Shown here: positions 1 through 5,294 of the stretch, one piece after another
How positions within the stretch are numbered: position 1 is the stretch's first letter
Layout: each line of letters starts with the position of its first letter
NCBI GenBank assembly: GCA_024404215.1
Contig: JAKSQI010000092.1
Span: 1-6,386, forward strand
Reading direction: 5' to 3'
Source: Oscillospiraceae bacterium
GTDB taxonomy: Bacteria > Bacillota > Clostridia > Oscillospirales > Oscillospiraceae
DNA: 6,386 bases
Program-made: the position numbers and the translations under genes
The notes under the pieces: generated by a model
What the model saw: the letters and a program-made list of their open reading frames with translations, nothing else
Told to the model about the DNA's origin: nothing
Databases searched by the model: none

Positions 1-25
1 CCGCTATCCTGCGGCAAGGCTTTTT
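1..25 (+). terminator. Right part of an upstream intrinsic terminator, cut by the window edge
   Basis: The window opens with CCGC, a six-base loop TATCCT, then GCGGCAAGGC followed by five T. CCGC pairs with GCGG, and the remaining CAAGGC would pair with GCCTTG just outside the window. This is the usual shape of a hairpin terminator with a U-tract, so an upstream + strand gene probably ends just before position 1. The left arm is not visible, so this is partly inference. Confidence 0.55.
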
Positions 26-38
26 ACCATTGAAGTCA

Positions 39-46
39 GGGGGAGG
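39..46 (+). promoter_or_regulatory. Ribosome binding site that selects the TTG start of the MATE gene
   Basis: GGGGGAGG ends 8 nt before the TTG at 55. The ATG at 48 is only 1 nt from the site and in another reading frame, so TTG 55 is the supported start. No convincing promoter fits in the 30 nt between the upstream terminator and the gene. It may be driven by a promoter overlapping or upstream of that terminator. Confidence 0.7.
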
Positions 47-54
47 TATGTGCC

Positions 55-1131
55 TTGGCTCAGACAAAGAATCGTATACTGACCTCCGGTCCTATAACCC
101 GGCAGCTGCTGGTACTGGCTGCACCCTTGCTTTTGGGCAGTGTTCTACAGCAGCTTTATAATGCCGCAGATACTCTGATTGTACAGCGATTGGCAGGTGA
201 AATCGCCTTCTCGGCTGTTGGTGTAGCGGGAACTGTCATGAATCTCTTTCTCTTCATCATCAGCGGCGCCTGCACTGGTATTTCCATTGTCATGGCATCC
301 CTTTACGGAGCCGGAAATGAAAAGAAGCTACGCTGTGAAAGCTGGATGGCTACCATTTTCGGTCTGGCTTTTACCCTTTTAATTGCCATTCCGGCCCTGC
401 TGCTGATTCGCCCGCTTTTAGCTTTAATCGCAACACCGGAAGCCCTTATGGAAGGAGCCGCCCGCTATCTGCTGGTTATCCTTTTAGGCATGCCCGCCGC
501 CTTTCTCTACAACCTGGGGGCCGGGGCATTAAGAGCTGTAGGCAACACTGACAAAGCTACCCTGTTTTTGATTCTGTCCGTTATCCTAAACATTGGGTTA
601 GATCTGCTTTTTGTGGGTCCTCTGGCCATGGGCGTCACCGGGGCGGCATTAGCTACCGTTCTGGCTCAGCTTTTCAGCGCTCTCTGCTGTCTGGTCTATA
701 TTTTCAGGTACCGGTCCTTTCTTATCTTCCGTCGGGAAGACCGAACCATTGACCCTAACCTTTTAAGGCAGACCGCTGTATATTCTTTGATTTCCGCATT
801 AAATAAGTCCAGCCTCTATATCGGCAAGCTGCTGGTACAGGGAGTTGTTAACACCATTGGACTTGAGGCCATTGCCGGCTTCACCGCCGGAAGCCGGATT
901 GAAAACATAGCTAATACCTTTGCCGTCAGCGGAGGCGAGGCCCTATCTGTCTTTGTCGCCCAAAACCTAGGGGCTGGAGAGCGCAGACGTGCCAGGGAGG
1001 GTTTCCGAAAATGGTTGGTTATCTCCCTCCTCTCTTCCCTGATTATTTCCGGCCTTATGTACGTAACAAGCGGAGCTACTGTAGGCCTATTTCTCAACGG
1101 AAGCAGCGGTATGACCTGCGGAAGGAGCTAG
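55..1131 (+). CDS. MATE-family multidrug/toxin efflux transporter, N-terminal 358 residues up to an in-frame TAG
   Basis: This is an integral membrane antiporter of the MATE family (MatE/NorM/DinF type), which exports cationic or toxic compounds using a Na+ or H+ gradient. The start is TTG with a strong Shine-Dalgarno site. Family features include the N-terminal SGPITRQLLVLAAPLLLG segment, the QQLYNAADTLIVQR motif in the first helices, GALRAVGNTD near residues 157-166, and the second-half LEAIAGFTAGSRIE. The hydrophobic pattern is consistent with many membrane helices. The frame stops at TAG 1129-1131 (codon 359), but the same frame continues without another stop to TAA at 1402-1404. Read through, the product would be 449 residues, the usual length of the family. 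As it stands the product would lack the last helices and probably be inactive. The family call is secure; the substrate is unknown. Confidence 0.88.
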   Translation: MAQTKNRILTSGPITRQLLVLAAPLLLGSVLQQLYNAADTLIVQRLAGEIAFSAVGVAGTVMNLFLFIISGACTGISIVMASLYGAGNEKKLRCESWMATIFGLAFTLLIAIPALLLIRPLLALIATPEALMEGAARYLLVILLGMPAAFLYNLGAGALRAVGNTDKATLFLILSVILNIGLDLLFVGPLAMGVTGAALATVLAQLFSALCCLVYIFRYRSFLIFRREDRTIDPNLLRQTAVYSLISALNKSSLYIGKLLVQGVVNTIGLEAIAGFTAGSRIENIANTFAVSGGEALSVFVAQNLGAGERRRAREGFRKWLVISLLSSLIISGLMYVTSGATVGLFLNGSSGMTCGRS

Positions 1132-1404
1132 CTGCAGCTGGTTTCCCTTTTCTATATCACATGCTTTGTCAACACCGCTTTTACCGGTTGGAATCGTGGG
1201 GCCGGAGAAAACGACGTATTTATGGCCGGTACCATTGGTCAGGTGTCCTTTCGGGCTCTTCTGGCTTGGCTTTTGGCCCCAAGCCTTGGACTTAATGGTG
1301 TCGCACTGGCCACCGGCATCGGCTGGAGCCTGCTGATTGTTTTTAAAGCCATTCTCTATTTTGTGAAAAAAAAGAAGGATCCGCCGGAAGGGGCGAATCC
1401 CTAA
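1132..1404 (+). pseudogene. C-terminal part of the same MATE transporter, in frame after the TAG
   Basis: Codons 360-449 continue in the same frame as the upstream CDS, beginning LQLVSLFYITCFVNTAFTGW and containing the typical late MATE segment GVALATGIGWS, ending with a lysine-rich cytoplasmic tail and TAA. MATE proteins are two homologous halves. The first half contains ARYLLVILLG followed by GAGALRAVGN, and the second half here reads GRS-stop-LQLVSLF followed by GWNRGAG, so the TAG lines up with the tyrosine of RYLL. That suggests TAT/TAC to TAG. An independent restart at ATG 1222 is possible on paper but has no good ribosome binding site. It is a broken gene, an error, or a read-through extension. 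Confidence 0.75.
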
Positions 1405-1437
1405 AGACACCGCACCGGGCGGTGTCTTTTCTTTTTT
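1403..1437 (+). terminator. Intrinsic terminator after the MATE gene, probably shared with the convergent CHAP-dockerin gene
   Basis: An 11-bp perfect stem AAAGACACCGC / GCGGTGTCTTT (1403-1413 with 1419-1429) encloses the loop ACCGG and is followed by TCTTTTTT. It overlaps the MATE stop codon. The convergent minus-strand gene ends at 1436, just beyond it, so the hairpin may also serve that strand, although its U-tract there is short. Confidence 0.88.
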
Positions 1438-2008
1438 ATGTTGCAATTTGATAGAGAAGGTACACATCCTTGAGGGACAGATAGCCGTTTCCATCCATAT
1501 CCAAGGCCTTTTGGTCAACGGACAAGGGCACCTGACCGGAGATGATGCGGAAAAGTGCGGAAACATCTGCCAAATTCAGCGTTCCGTCTCCATTGGCATC
1601 CCCCCGCAGTGTTTCCTGCTGCCAGATTAGGCTGCCTCCGTAGCCCTGCTGCCTGCTCTCCGTCCATTGAGAGAGTCGGCTGTAGGTGACCAGCGCGGTA
1701 ACCCCCATAAAAGCATCCCCGGCAATATATGCTTCCGGAGTAAGAAGGATAATATCCGTCACATGCCCACAGTAGGCAAAAGCCATGATCCCGATGGATG
1801 TCAGGTTTTCCGGAAGGGTCAAGAAACGCAGGCTGCTGCAGCCAATAAAAGCCCGTTCCCCGATGGTCTGCAGAGATGGGGGCAAATCCACACTTTCCAC
1901 CTGGCTCAAGCCTGCAAAAGCCATTCGTCCAACACCAGTAACGCCATTTTCTATCTGAATGCTGCAGATAGGCTGATCCGTGGCCGACCAGCGCTGGTCA
2001 AGCCCCGT
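1436..2008 (-). pseudogene. C-terminal part of CHAP-dockerin protein: leucine-rich repeats and type I dockerin, in frame after a TAG
   Basis: These are codons 292-481 of the gene starting at 2881, in the same frame. An internal ATG at 1924 opens the longest stand-alone frame but lies inside a repeat and has no supporting context. The repeats are BspA-like (LRR_5): GVTGVGRMAFAGL, LQTIGERAFIGCSSL and LTSIGIMAFAYC show the I-G-x-x-A-F spacing. Residues about 427-481 form a type I dockerin with two calcium-loop repeats, DANGDGTLNLAD and DMDGNGYLSLKD, each followed by a helix. Dockerins bind cohesins and attach proteins to scaffolds or the cell surface. No cohesin or scaffoldin gene is in this window. 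The frame ends at TAA 1436-1438. It is translated only if the TAG at 2009-2011 is read through or is an error. Confidence 0.75.
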
Positions 2009-2881
2009 CTAATCCTTTATGGCACCATTACCCCAAATCGTGAGTACACCATCAGAAAGCGACCAAGAGACCGAATCCCCACAGCTGTTCCCCGCCTCTA
2101 AAAAGCCCCAGTGGGCATACAGCGTCAAATCGTTGTAAACCGGAGTGTTGACGGTAAAAGCTTCTCCATCCTCCGGGTCACTGAACCAGCCAAGGAAGGC
2201 GTAGCCCTCACGAATTGGCTTTGGCAGACTGCCCAGGCAGCCACCGTCCGATACCGTCTGAGCTGCAATCGCCTCTCCGCCGGAATAATTGGTTTGAAAG
2301 GATACAGTATGCTTTGCCGCATAGGCCGGCCGCAGCACCATGGTAATATACTGATGCCAGTCAGTATTCGAGTTGTTATCAAAGGACCGCAGAACCCGGG
2401 TAACCATGGGGGTTGCACTGCCCCAGTTGCCGTCCAGGCAGTGAATGCCCTGAGAATCCACATACTCAACTATCGCAATATGACGGTTGGTTTCCAAAAC
2501 GATGATATCGCCCTTTTTTATATTGTTAATCGTATCCGCTGCGGTATACTCCCAGTACTGAGACCCGGCAGCAATGACCGCACTGCGCATGGCAGATACA
2601 GCCCCGTTGGCAGGAATCAGCTTGGACAGTCCGGCCAGCGTGGCACAGTCTGCAATGAAGTCAGCACACCAGTCTTCCGTATAACCGAAATCCTCGGTTC
2701 GCATGCCAACCTGAGCCGCTGCAACCGCAACCAAATCATCGGCGCCATTGCCGGTAAGGCTGTATCCACTGCGGAATTGGGCAGAGCAGCTTTGGGTAGC
2801 TTCCGCCTTCTGTAAAGAAAGGGGTATCAAGGTCAGCCACAGAGCCAAAGCCAGGATGCCCGCTGTTAGTCTTTTTTTCAA
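2009..2881 (-). CDS. Secreted CHAP-domain (NlpC/P60-like) protein with InlB-type repeat, N-terminal 290 residues up to an in-frame TAG
   Basis: This is probably an exported cell-wall amidase or endopeptidase, or a related cysteine hydrolase. Residues 1-29 are a Sec signal peptide (MKKR, hydrophobic core, likely cleavage near AEA). Residues about 45-186 resemble a CHAP domain: Cys72 in EDWCADF, His134 in NRHIAIVEYV and Asn152 in LDGNWG fit the catalytic Cys-His-polar triad. Residues about 191-258 are a Listeria/Bacteroides (InlB B / Flg_new) repeat with REGYAFLGWF and LTLYAHW. Residues from 264 start a BspA-like repeat (GVLTIWGNGAIKD). The frame then meets TAG at 2009-2011 and continues without another stop to 1436, giving 481 residues if read through. 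The start is TTG with AAGGAG 8 nt upstream. Truncation would keep the enzyme domain but lose the repeats and dockerin. The substrate is unproven. Confidence 0.85.
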   Translation of the reverse strand: MKKRLTAGILALALWLTLIPLSLQKAEATQSCSAQFRSGYSLTGNGADDLVAVAAAQVGMRTEDFGYTEDWCADFIADCATLAGLSKLIPANGAVSAMRSAVIAAGSQYWEYTAADTINNIKKGDIIVLETNRHIAIVEYVDSQGIHCLDGNWGSATPMVTRVLRSFDNNSNTDWHQYITMVLRPAYAAKHTVSFQTNYSGGEAIAAQTVSDGGCLGSLPKPIREGYAFLGWFSDPEDGEAFTVNTPVYNDLTLYAHWGFLEAGNSCGDSVSWSLSDGVLTIWGNGAIKD

Positions 2882-2889
2882 TGAAGGAA

Positions 2890-2895
2890 CTCCTT
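2890..2895 (-). promoter_or_regulatory. Ribosome binding site fixing the TTG start of the CHAP-dockerin gene
   Basis: On the minus strand AAGGAG lies 8 nt upstream of TTG at 2881-2879. The lysine-rich signal peptide begins directly at this codon, and no ATG or GTG in frame gives a better start. Confidence 0.75.
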
Positions 2896-2898
2896 AAA

Positions 2899-2916
2899 AG
2901 TAACAATCATGTTACT
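2899..2916. promoter_or_regulatory. Perfect inverted repeat over the transcription start of the CHAP-dockerin gene, candidate operator
   Basis: AGTAACA-ATCA-TGTTACT has 7-bp perfect arms around a 4-bp centre. It abuts the -10 box (2917-2922) and covers the expected +1 position near 2910. This is a typical place for a repressor operator. The same sequence could form a small hairpin at the 5' end of the mRNA. No regulator gene is present in the window, so the binding protein is unknown. Confidence 0.5.
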
Positions 2917-2945
2917 ATTATACTAAATCCGGACAATAATAGCAA
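2917..2945 (-). promoter_or_regulatory. Sigma-A promoter of the CHAP-dockerin gene
   Basis: On the minus strand the -10 box TATAAT (2917-2922) follows a 17-nt spacer from TTGCTA (2940-2945), which matches the -35 consensus at four of six positions. The expected transcript starts near 2910, giving a leader of about 30 nt. Confidence 0.7.
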
Positions 2946-2966
2946 GCACCGGCCTCTCATGAGAAT

Positions 2967-2993
2967 AAGCGCAGAGCAAATAACTCTGCGCTT
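2967..2993 (-). terminator. Hairpin after the solute-binding lipoprotein gene, probable terminator with weak U-tract
   Basis: A 10-bp perfect stem AAGCGCAGAG / CTCTGCGCTT encloses a 7-base loop CAAATAA (plus-strand view). It lies 12 nt downstream of the minus-strand TGA at 3006. The minus-strand tail is CTTATTCTC, so the U-tract is poor and termination may be incomplete, with possible read-through into the CHAP-dockerin gene. Confidence 0.55.
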
Positions 2994-3005
2994 TGAAGTC
3001 ATACA

Positions 3006-3752
3006 TCAGCGAACGATAACCTTCTGAAGGCTGCTGCTGTAATAGTCCGTCATCAGACAGGCATCCGCCGAATCGGCAGAGGACGTAATCCCTCCTATGG
3101 CCAGCTGACAGGCACCGTTTTTTACTGTTGGTATCAGCTCCTCTCCGGTTACCGGATAAAACTCACAGGTGATATCCAGCCAGGAGCAAATGGCCCGCAT
3201 CACGTCCACATCAATGCCGGCGGGATTCCCGTCGCTGTCAAGATAGCAGTATATGCCCAGGCCTGTGTTCACCGCAACCGTAACACAGCGGTCATCATCC
3301 TCCGGAAGTCGGCAGTCATAGACATAGCCGGCATCCTTAAAGTGGCCCTTCACAATGCTTTCCAGGGTTCCGTTTTCCGTAAGTGCGGCAATGGCCCGGT
3401 TCAGCTGCTCCGCCAGCGCCGGATTATCGGCGGCAGCCGCAATGCGAAAATAGGATTCCGCCAGGGGCTGGTCCAGCTCGGTCAGGAAGGGATGGCCCTT
3501 AGTTATGGTTTTCAGCTGGCGACTGTCCGCCAGAATGCAGTCAATGCTGCCGGATTTCAAAGCTGACACCAGTTCCCCGGCCGAGGCGTAGGCCTTTACC
3601 GTACCGTGAAGAGAGGCATAAAGCTCAGATGAGCTGTTTTCCAGAACGCCGATTCGGCTGCCCTCAATGGCTTCGGGACTGCGAATTCCCCCACAGCCCG
3701 AACAAAGCAGGGCAATCATCACTGCCATAAGCAGATAAATCCATTTTTTCAT
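3006..3752 (-). CDS. Lipoprotein of the amino-acid-type solute-binding family (SBP_bac_3-like), apparently with permuted lobes
   Basis: This is an exported lipid-anchored protein of 248 residues, presumably binding a small solute outside the membrane. The signal MKKWIYLLMAVMIALLCSGC ends at Cys20; Cys at the -3 place makes the lipobox atypical. Residues about 26-138 resemble the second lobe of the family (SRIGVLE, LVSALKSGSIDCILADS, YFRIAAAADNP, LNRAIAALTENGTLESI). Residues about 157-248 resemble the first lobe (VTVAVNTG, DGNPAGIDVDVMRAIC, ELIPTVKNG, LAIGGIT, VIVR), and the protein stops there, so the usual order is reversed. The arginine normally in the T-x-x-x-R position that holds the ligand carboxylate is Ser or a neighbour (around 228). 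Eight cysteines follow the anchor Cys. The start ATG 3752 has GGGGTG 6 nt upstream; an upstream TTG at 3812 lies in the -35 box and is rejected. No ABC permease or ATPase gene is adjacent. Confidence 0.8.
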   Translation of the reverse strand: MKKWIYLLMAVMIALLCSGCGGIRSPEAIEGSRIGVLENSSSELYASLHGTVKAYASAGELVSALKSGSIDCILADSRQLKTITKGHPFLTELDQPLAESYFRIAAAADNPALAEQLNRAIAALTENGTLESIVKGHFKDAGYVYDCRLPEDDDRCVTVAVNTGLGIYCYLDSDGNPAGIDVDVMRAICSWLDITCEFYPVTGEELIPTVKNGACQLAIGGITSSADSADACLMTDYYSSSLQKVIVR

Positions 3753-3758
3753 ATAACA

Positions 3759-3764
3759 CACCCC
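3759..3764 (-). promoter_or_regulatory. Ribosome binding site of the solute-binding lipoprotein
   Basis: GGGGTG on the minus strand sits 6 nt upstream of ATG 3752. It decides the start in favour of the codon that begins the lipoprotein signal peptide, instead of the TTG 60 nt further upstream. Confidence 0.65.
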
Positions 3765-3783
3765 GTGAAACAATAGCCTGACT

Positions 3784-3812
3784 ATTATAGTAGATAAAAG
3801 AGGGATGTTCAA
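3784..3812 (-). promoter_or_regulatory. Sigma-A promoter of the solute-binding lipoprotein gene
   Basis: On the minus strand TTGAAC (3807-3812) and a perfect TATAAT (3784-3789) are separated by exactly 17 nt. The predicted transcript starts near 3777 with a leader of about 25 nt. An imperfect inverted repeat AATAG-CCTGA-CTATT (3772-3786) overlaps the start region, but its arms are too short to call an operator. Confidence 0.85.
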
Positions 3813-3847
3813 GACTTAAATAACCCGGCAGAAAAGAAAATGCAGAA

Positions 3848-3876
3848 TTGACTTTTTCCCTTTGTATTTTTATACT
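3848..3876 (+). promoter_or_regulatory. Sigma-A promoter of the comF-methyltransferase operon
   Basis: TTGACT (3848-3853) and TATACT (3871-3876) are separated by exactly 17 nt. Each box matches the consensus at five of six positions. The expected start of transcription is near 3883, about 22 nt upstream of the ATG at 3905. It is divergent from the lipoprotein promoter; the two -35 boxes are 35 bp apart. Confidence 0.87.
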
Positions 3877-3891
3877 AAAGGCATTCTTGGA

Positions 3892-3898
3892 AGGGAGG
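3892..3898 (+). promoter_or_regulatory. Ribosome binding site that selects ATG 3905 for comF
   Basis: AGGGAGG is directly joined to an ATG at 3899 (spacing 0) but lies 6 nt before the second in-frame ATG at 3905. Ribosome spacing therefore favours 3905. The in-frame TTG at 3848 is part of the -35 box and cannot be on the transcript. Confidence 0.75.
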
Positions 3899-3904
3899 AT
3901 GGCC

Positions 3905-4582
3905 ATGAAGCCTTTTACCGGTCTGTTGAATCTGCTGTTTCCCCCGCGATGTACCTTCTGCGGCAAACTGCTTTGGAAGCCGGATGGGGATGACAGCTTA
4001 GCCTGTCACGAATGCCGTCCCCTTCTCCCCCGGCTGACCGGGGCTGATTGTGAGAGCAGAGGAGATTTCTTTACCGCCTGCATCTCCCCCTTTCTGTACC
4101 AGGATATGGTTCGTACGGCTGTTCTGCGCATGAAATTTGGTCGGACAGAAGCCTTGACCATCCCCTTGGGCCATTACATCGCCACCTGCCTGCAGGAAGA
4201 GGGCTCATTAAGCTTTGACTGCATAAGCTGGGTTCCCCTGAGCAAAAAAAGGCGGGCCCAACGTGGCTTCGACCAGGCTCGGGGAATAGCCAAACAGATA
4301 GCAGAAGACCTGAGGGTGCCTTTGATTCAGGTCTTGGATAAAGTCCGAGACGCAGCCGCCCAATCCTCCATGCAGGGACGGGACGCCCGCCGAAGCAACA
4401 TTAAGGGCGCCTATACTCTGCACCCCGGCATGGATGTTGCCGGAAAGCGCATTTTACTTATTGACGATGTTATTACTACCGGCTCGACCCTGTCCGAATG
4501 TGCCAGAGTTCTCCTGGAGGCCGGGGCCGACATGGTCTGCGCTGCCACCTTTGCAAAAACACCGGAAAACAGAAAGGATTAA
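3905..4582 (+). CDS. comF: ComF family protein (amidophosphoribosyltransferase-like, competence-associated)
   Basis: The 225-residue protein has the normal ComFC length. Near the N-terminus a four-cysteine zinc-finger-like motif is formed by Cys16/Cys19 (RCTFCG) and Cys34/Cys37 (CHEC). The middle has the family signature VPLSKKRRAQRGFDQA (residues 110-125). The C-terminal phosphoribosyltransferase fold carries the PRPP-binding loop ILLIDDVITTGSTL (183-196) with two acidic residues and the TTGST turn. ComF proteins are needed for DNA uptake in Bacillus and Haemophilus, but many bacteria without known competence also carry them; the reaction is unsettled. It is first in an operon with the methyltransferase 4 nt downstream. 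No ComFA helicase gene is next to it, so a competence role is not shown by context. Confidence 0.92.
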   Translation: MKPFTGLLNLLFPPRCTFCGKLLWKPDGDDSLACHECRPLLPRLTGADCESRGDFFTACISPFLYQDMVRTAVLRMKFGRTEALTIPLGHYIATCLQEEGSLSFDCISWVPLSKKRRAQRGFDQARGIAKQIAEDLRVPLIQVLDKVRDAAAQSSMQGRDARRSNIKGAYTLHPGMDVAGKRILLIDDVITTGSTLSECARVLLEAGADMVCAATFAKTPENRKD

Positions 4583-4586
4583 GCCC

Positions 4587-5294
4587 ATGTATGGAGAAGC
4601 CTTCAGTAAAATTTATAACGAATTCGGCTGGAACTATTATCCGGAGGCCTTTGCCGGCCAGCTGATTCGGTGGCTGGAAGAAAACGGCATTCAGGCCGAT
4701 TCTCTGCTGGACATTGGCTGCGGTACCGGTATCCTGTGTGAAATCATGGCGGACCGCGGACTGGAGACTCTGGGAGTGGATTTATCCGAAAACATGATAG
4801 CCATCGCCCGCTCCCGTCGGCCTGAGCTAGCCTATGAGATAGGCAACATGATTACCTGGCAGGCTCCCCGCTCTTTTGACTTGGTTACCTGCACCGGAGA
4901 TGCCCTAAATCACATTCCGAACCTGGCAGACGTCGCTCAGGCCTTCCGGCAGGTATTCACCGCCTTGAATCCCGGGGGATACTTTCTTTTCGATATCCTT
5001 AACGAGAAGGAAACAGAAGAAAGCGGCATAGTGGACTTGGATTACAGCGATACCGTAAAAGGTCAGTTCTCTATTACCCATGAAGAAAATGGCCTTGTTC
5101 ACCTCTGTGTTAGGGTTTACGATCAGGGCGTTCTTACCTGTGAAGAGCACATCCGCGAAATGGTTCATCAGCCGGAGGACATCTGCCGCCTTCTGGAACA
5201 GGCAGGCTTTACCTCCATCGTCTGCCGGCACCACCTGACAGAGGATGACAGCAGCAGGGCCATGACCTGGTTTGTTATTGCCAAAAAGCCATAA
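4587..5294 (+). CDS. Class I SAM-dependent methyltransferase, substrate unknown
   Basis: The 235-residue protein has a Rossmann-type methyltransferase core. Motif I is LDIGCGTG (residues 41-48), followed by the acidic end of strand two in LGVDLSENM (62-70), the DLVTCTGDALNHI segment (98-110) and LNPGGYFLFDI (127-137), as in Methyltransf_25/11 families. The N-terminal YGEAFSKIYNEF resembles the lid helix often seen in small-molecule methyltransferases. The ATG at 4587 is preceded by AAAGGA at 4573-4578 (8 nt spacing) inside the end of comF, with only 4 nt between the genes, so translation is probably coupled. An upstream in-frame ATG at 4434 lies deep within comF and is rejected. The substrate cannot be told from sequence. 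Confidence 0.87.
   Translation: MYGEAFSKIYNEFGWNYYPEAFAGQLIRWLEENGIQADSLLDIGCGTGILCEIMADRGLETLGVDLSENMIAIARSRRPELAYEIGNMITWQAPRSFDLVTCTGDALNHIPNLADVAQAFRQVFTALNPGGYFLFDILNEKETEESGIVDLDYSDTVKGQFSITHEENGLVHLCVRVYDQGVLTCEEHIREMVHQPEDICRLLEQAGFTSIVCRHHLTEDDSSRAMTWFVIAKKP

Noticed and set aside
1222..1404. Separate small gene starting at ATG 1222
   Set aside because: It is in frame with the MATE gene, begins in the middle of a conserved MATE segment and has no Shine-Dalgarno site; it is the end of the interrupted transporter.
1436..1924. Independent dockerin protein starting at ATG 1924
   Set aside because: The ATG is inside a leucine-rich repeat unit, has no signal peptide and no ribosome site; the frame is continuous with the CHAP gene apart from the TAG.
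2111..2815. Long + strand open frame opposite the CHAP gene
   Set aside because: It is antisense to a protein with clear domains and shows no recognisable family or ribosome site.
2955..2964. Palindrome TCTCATGAGA upstream of the CHAP-dockerin promoter
   Set aside because: A 10-bp palindrome is common by chance and no second copy was noticed; it could be an activator site but nothing supports it.
3753..3812. N-terminal extension of the lipoprotein from TTG 3812
   Set aside because: It overlaps the -35 and -10 boxes, and the lipoprotein signal peptide starts at ATG 3752 with its own ribosome site.
3848..3904. N-terminal extension of comF from TTG 3848
   Set aside because: This TTG is the -35 box; the extension precedes the predicted transcription start and has no ribosome site.
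4434..4586. Longer methyltransferase from ATG 4434
   Set aside because: It would overlap 149 nt of comF in another frame; the added residues look like an out-of-frame reading of the phosphoribosyltransferase loop, and ATG 4587 has a good ribosome site.
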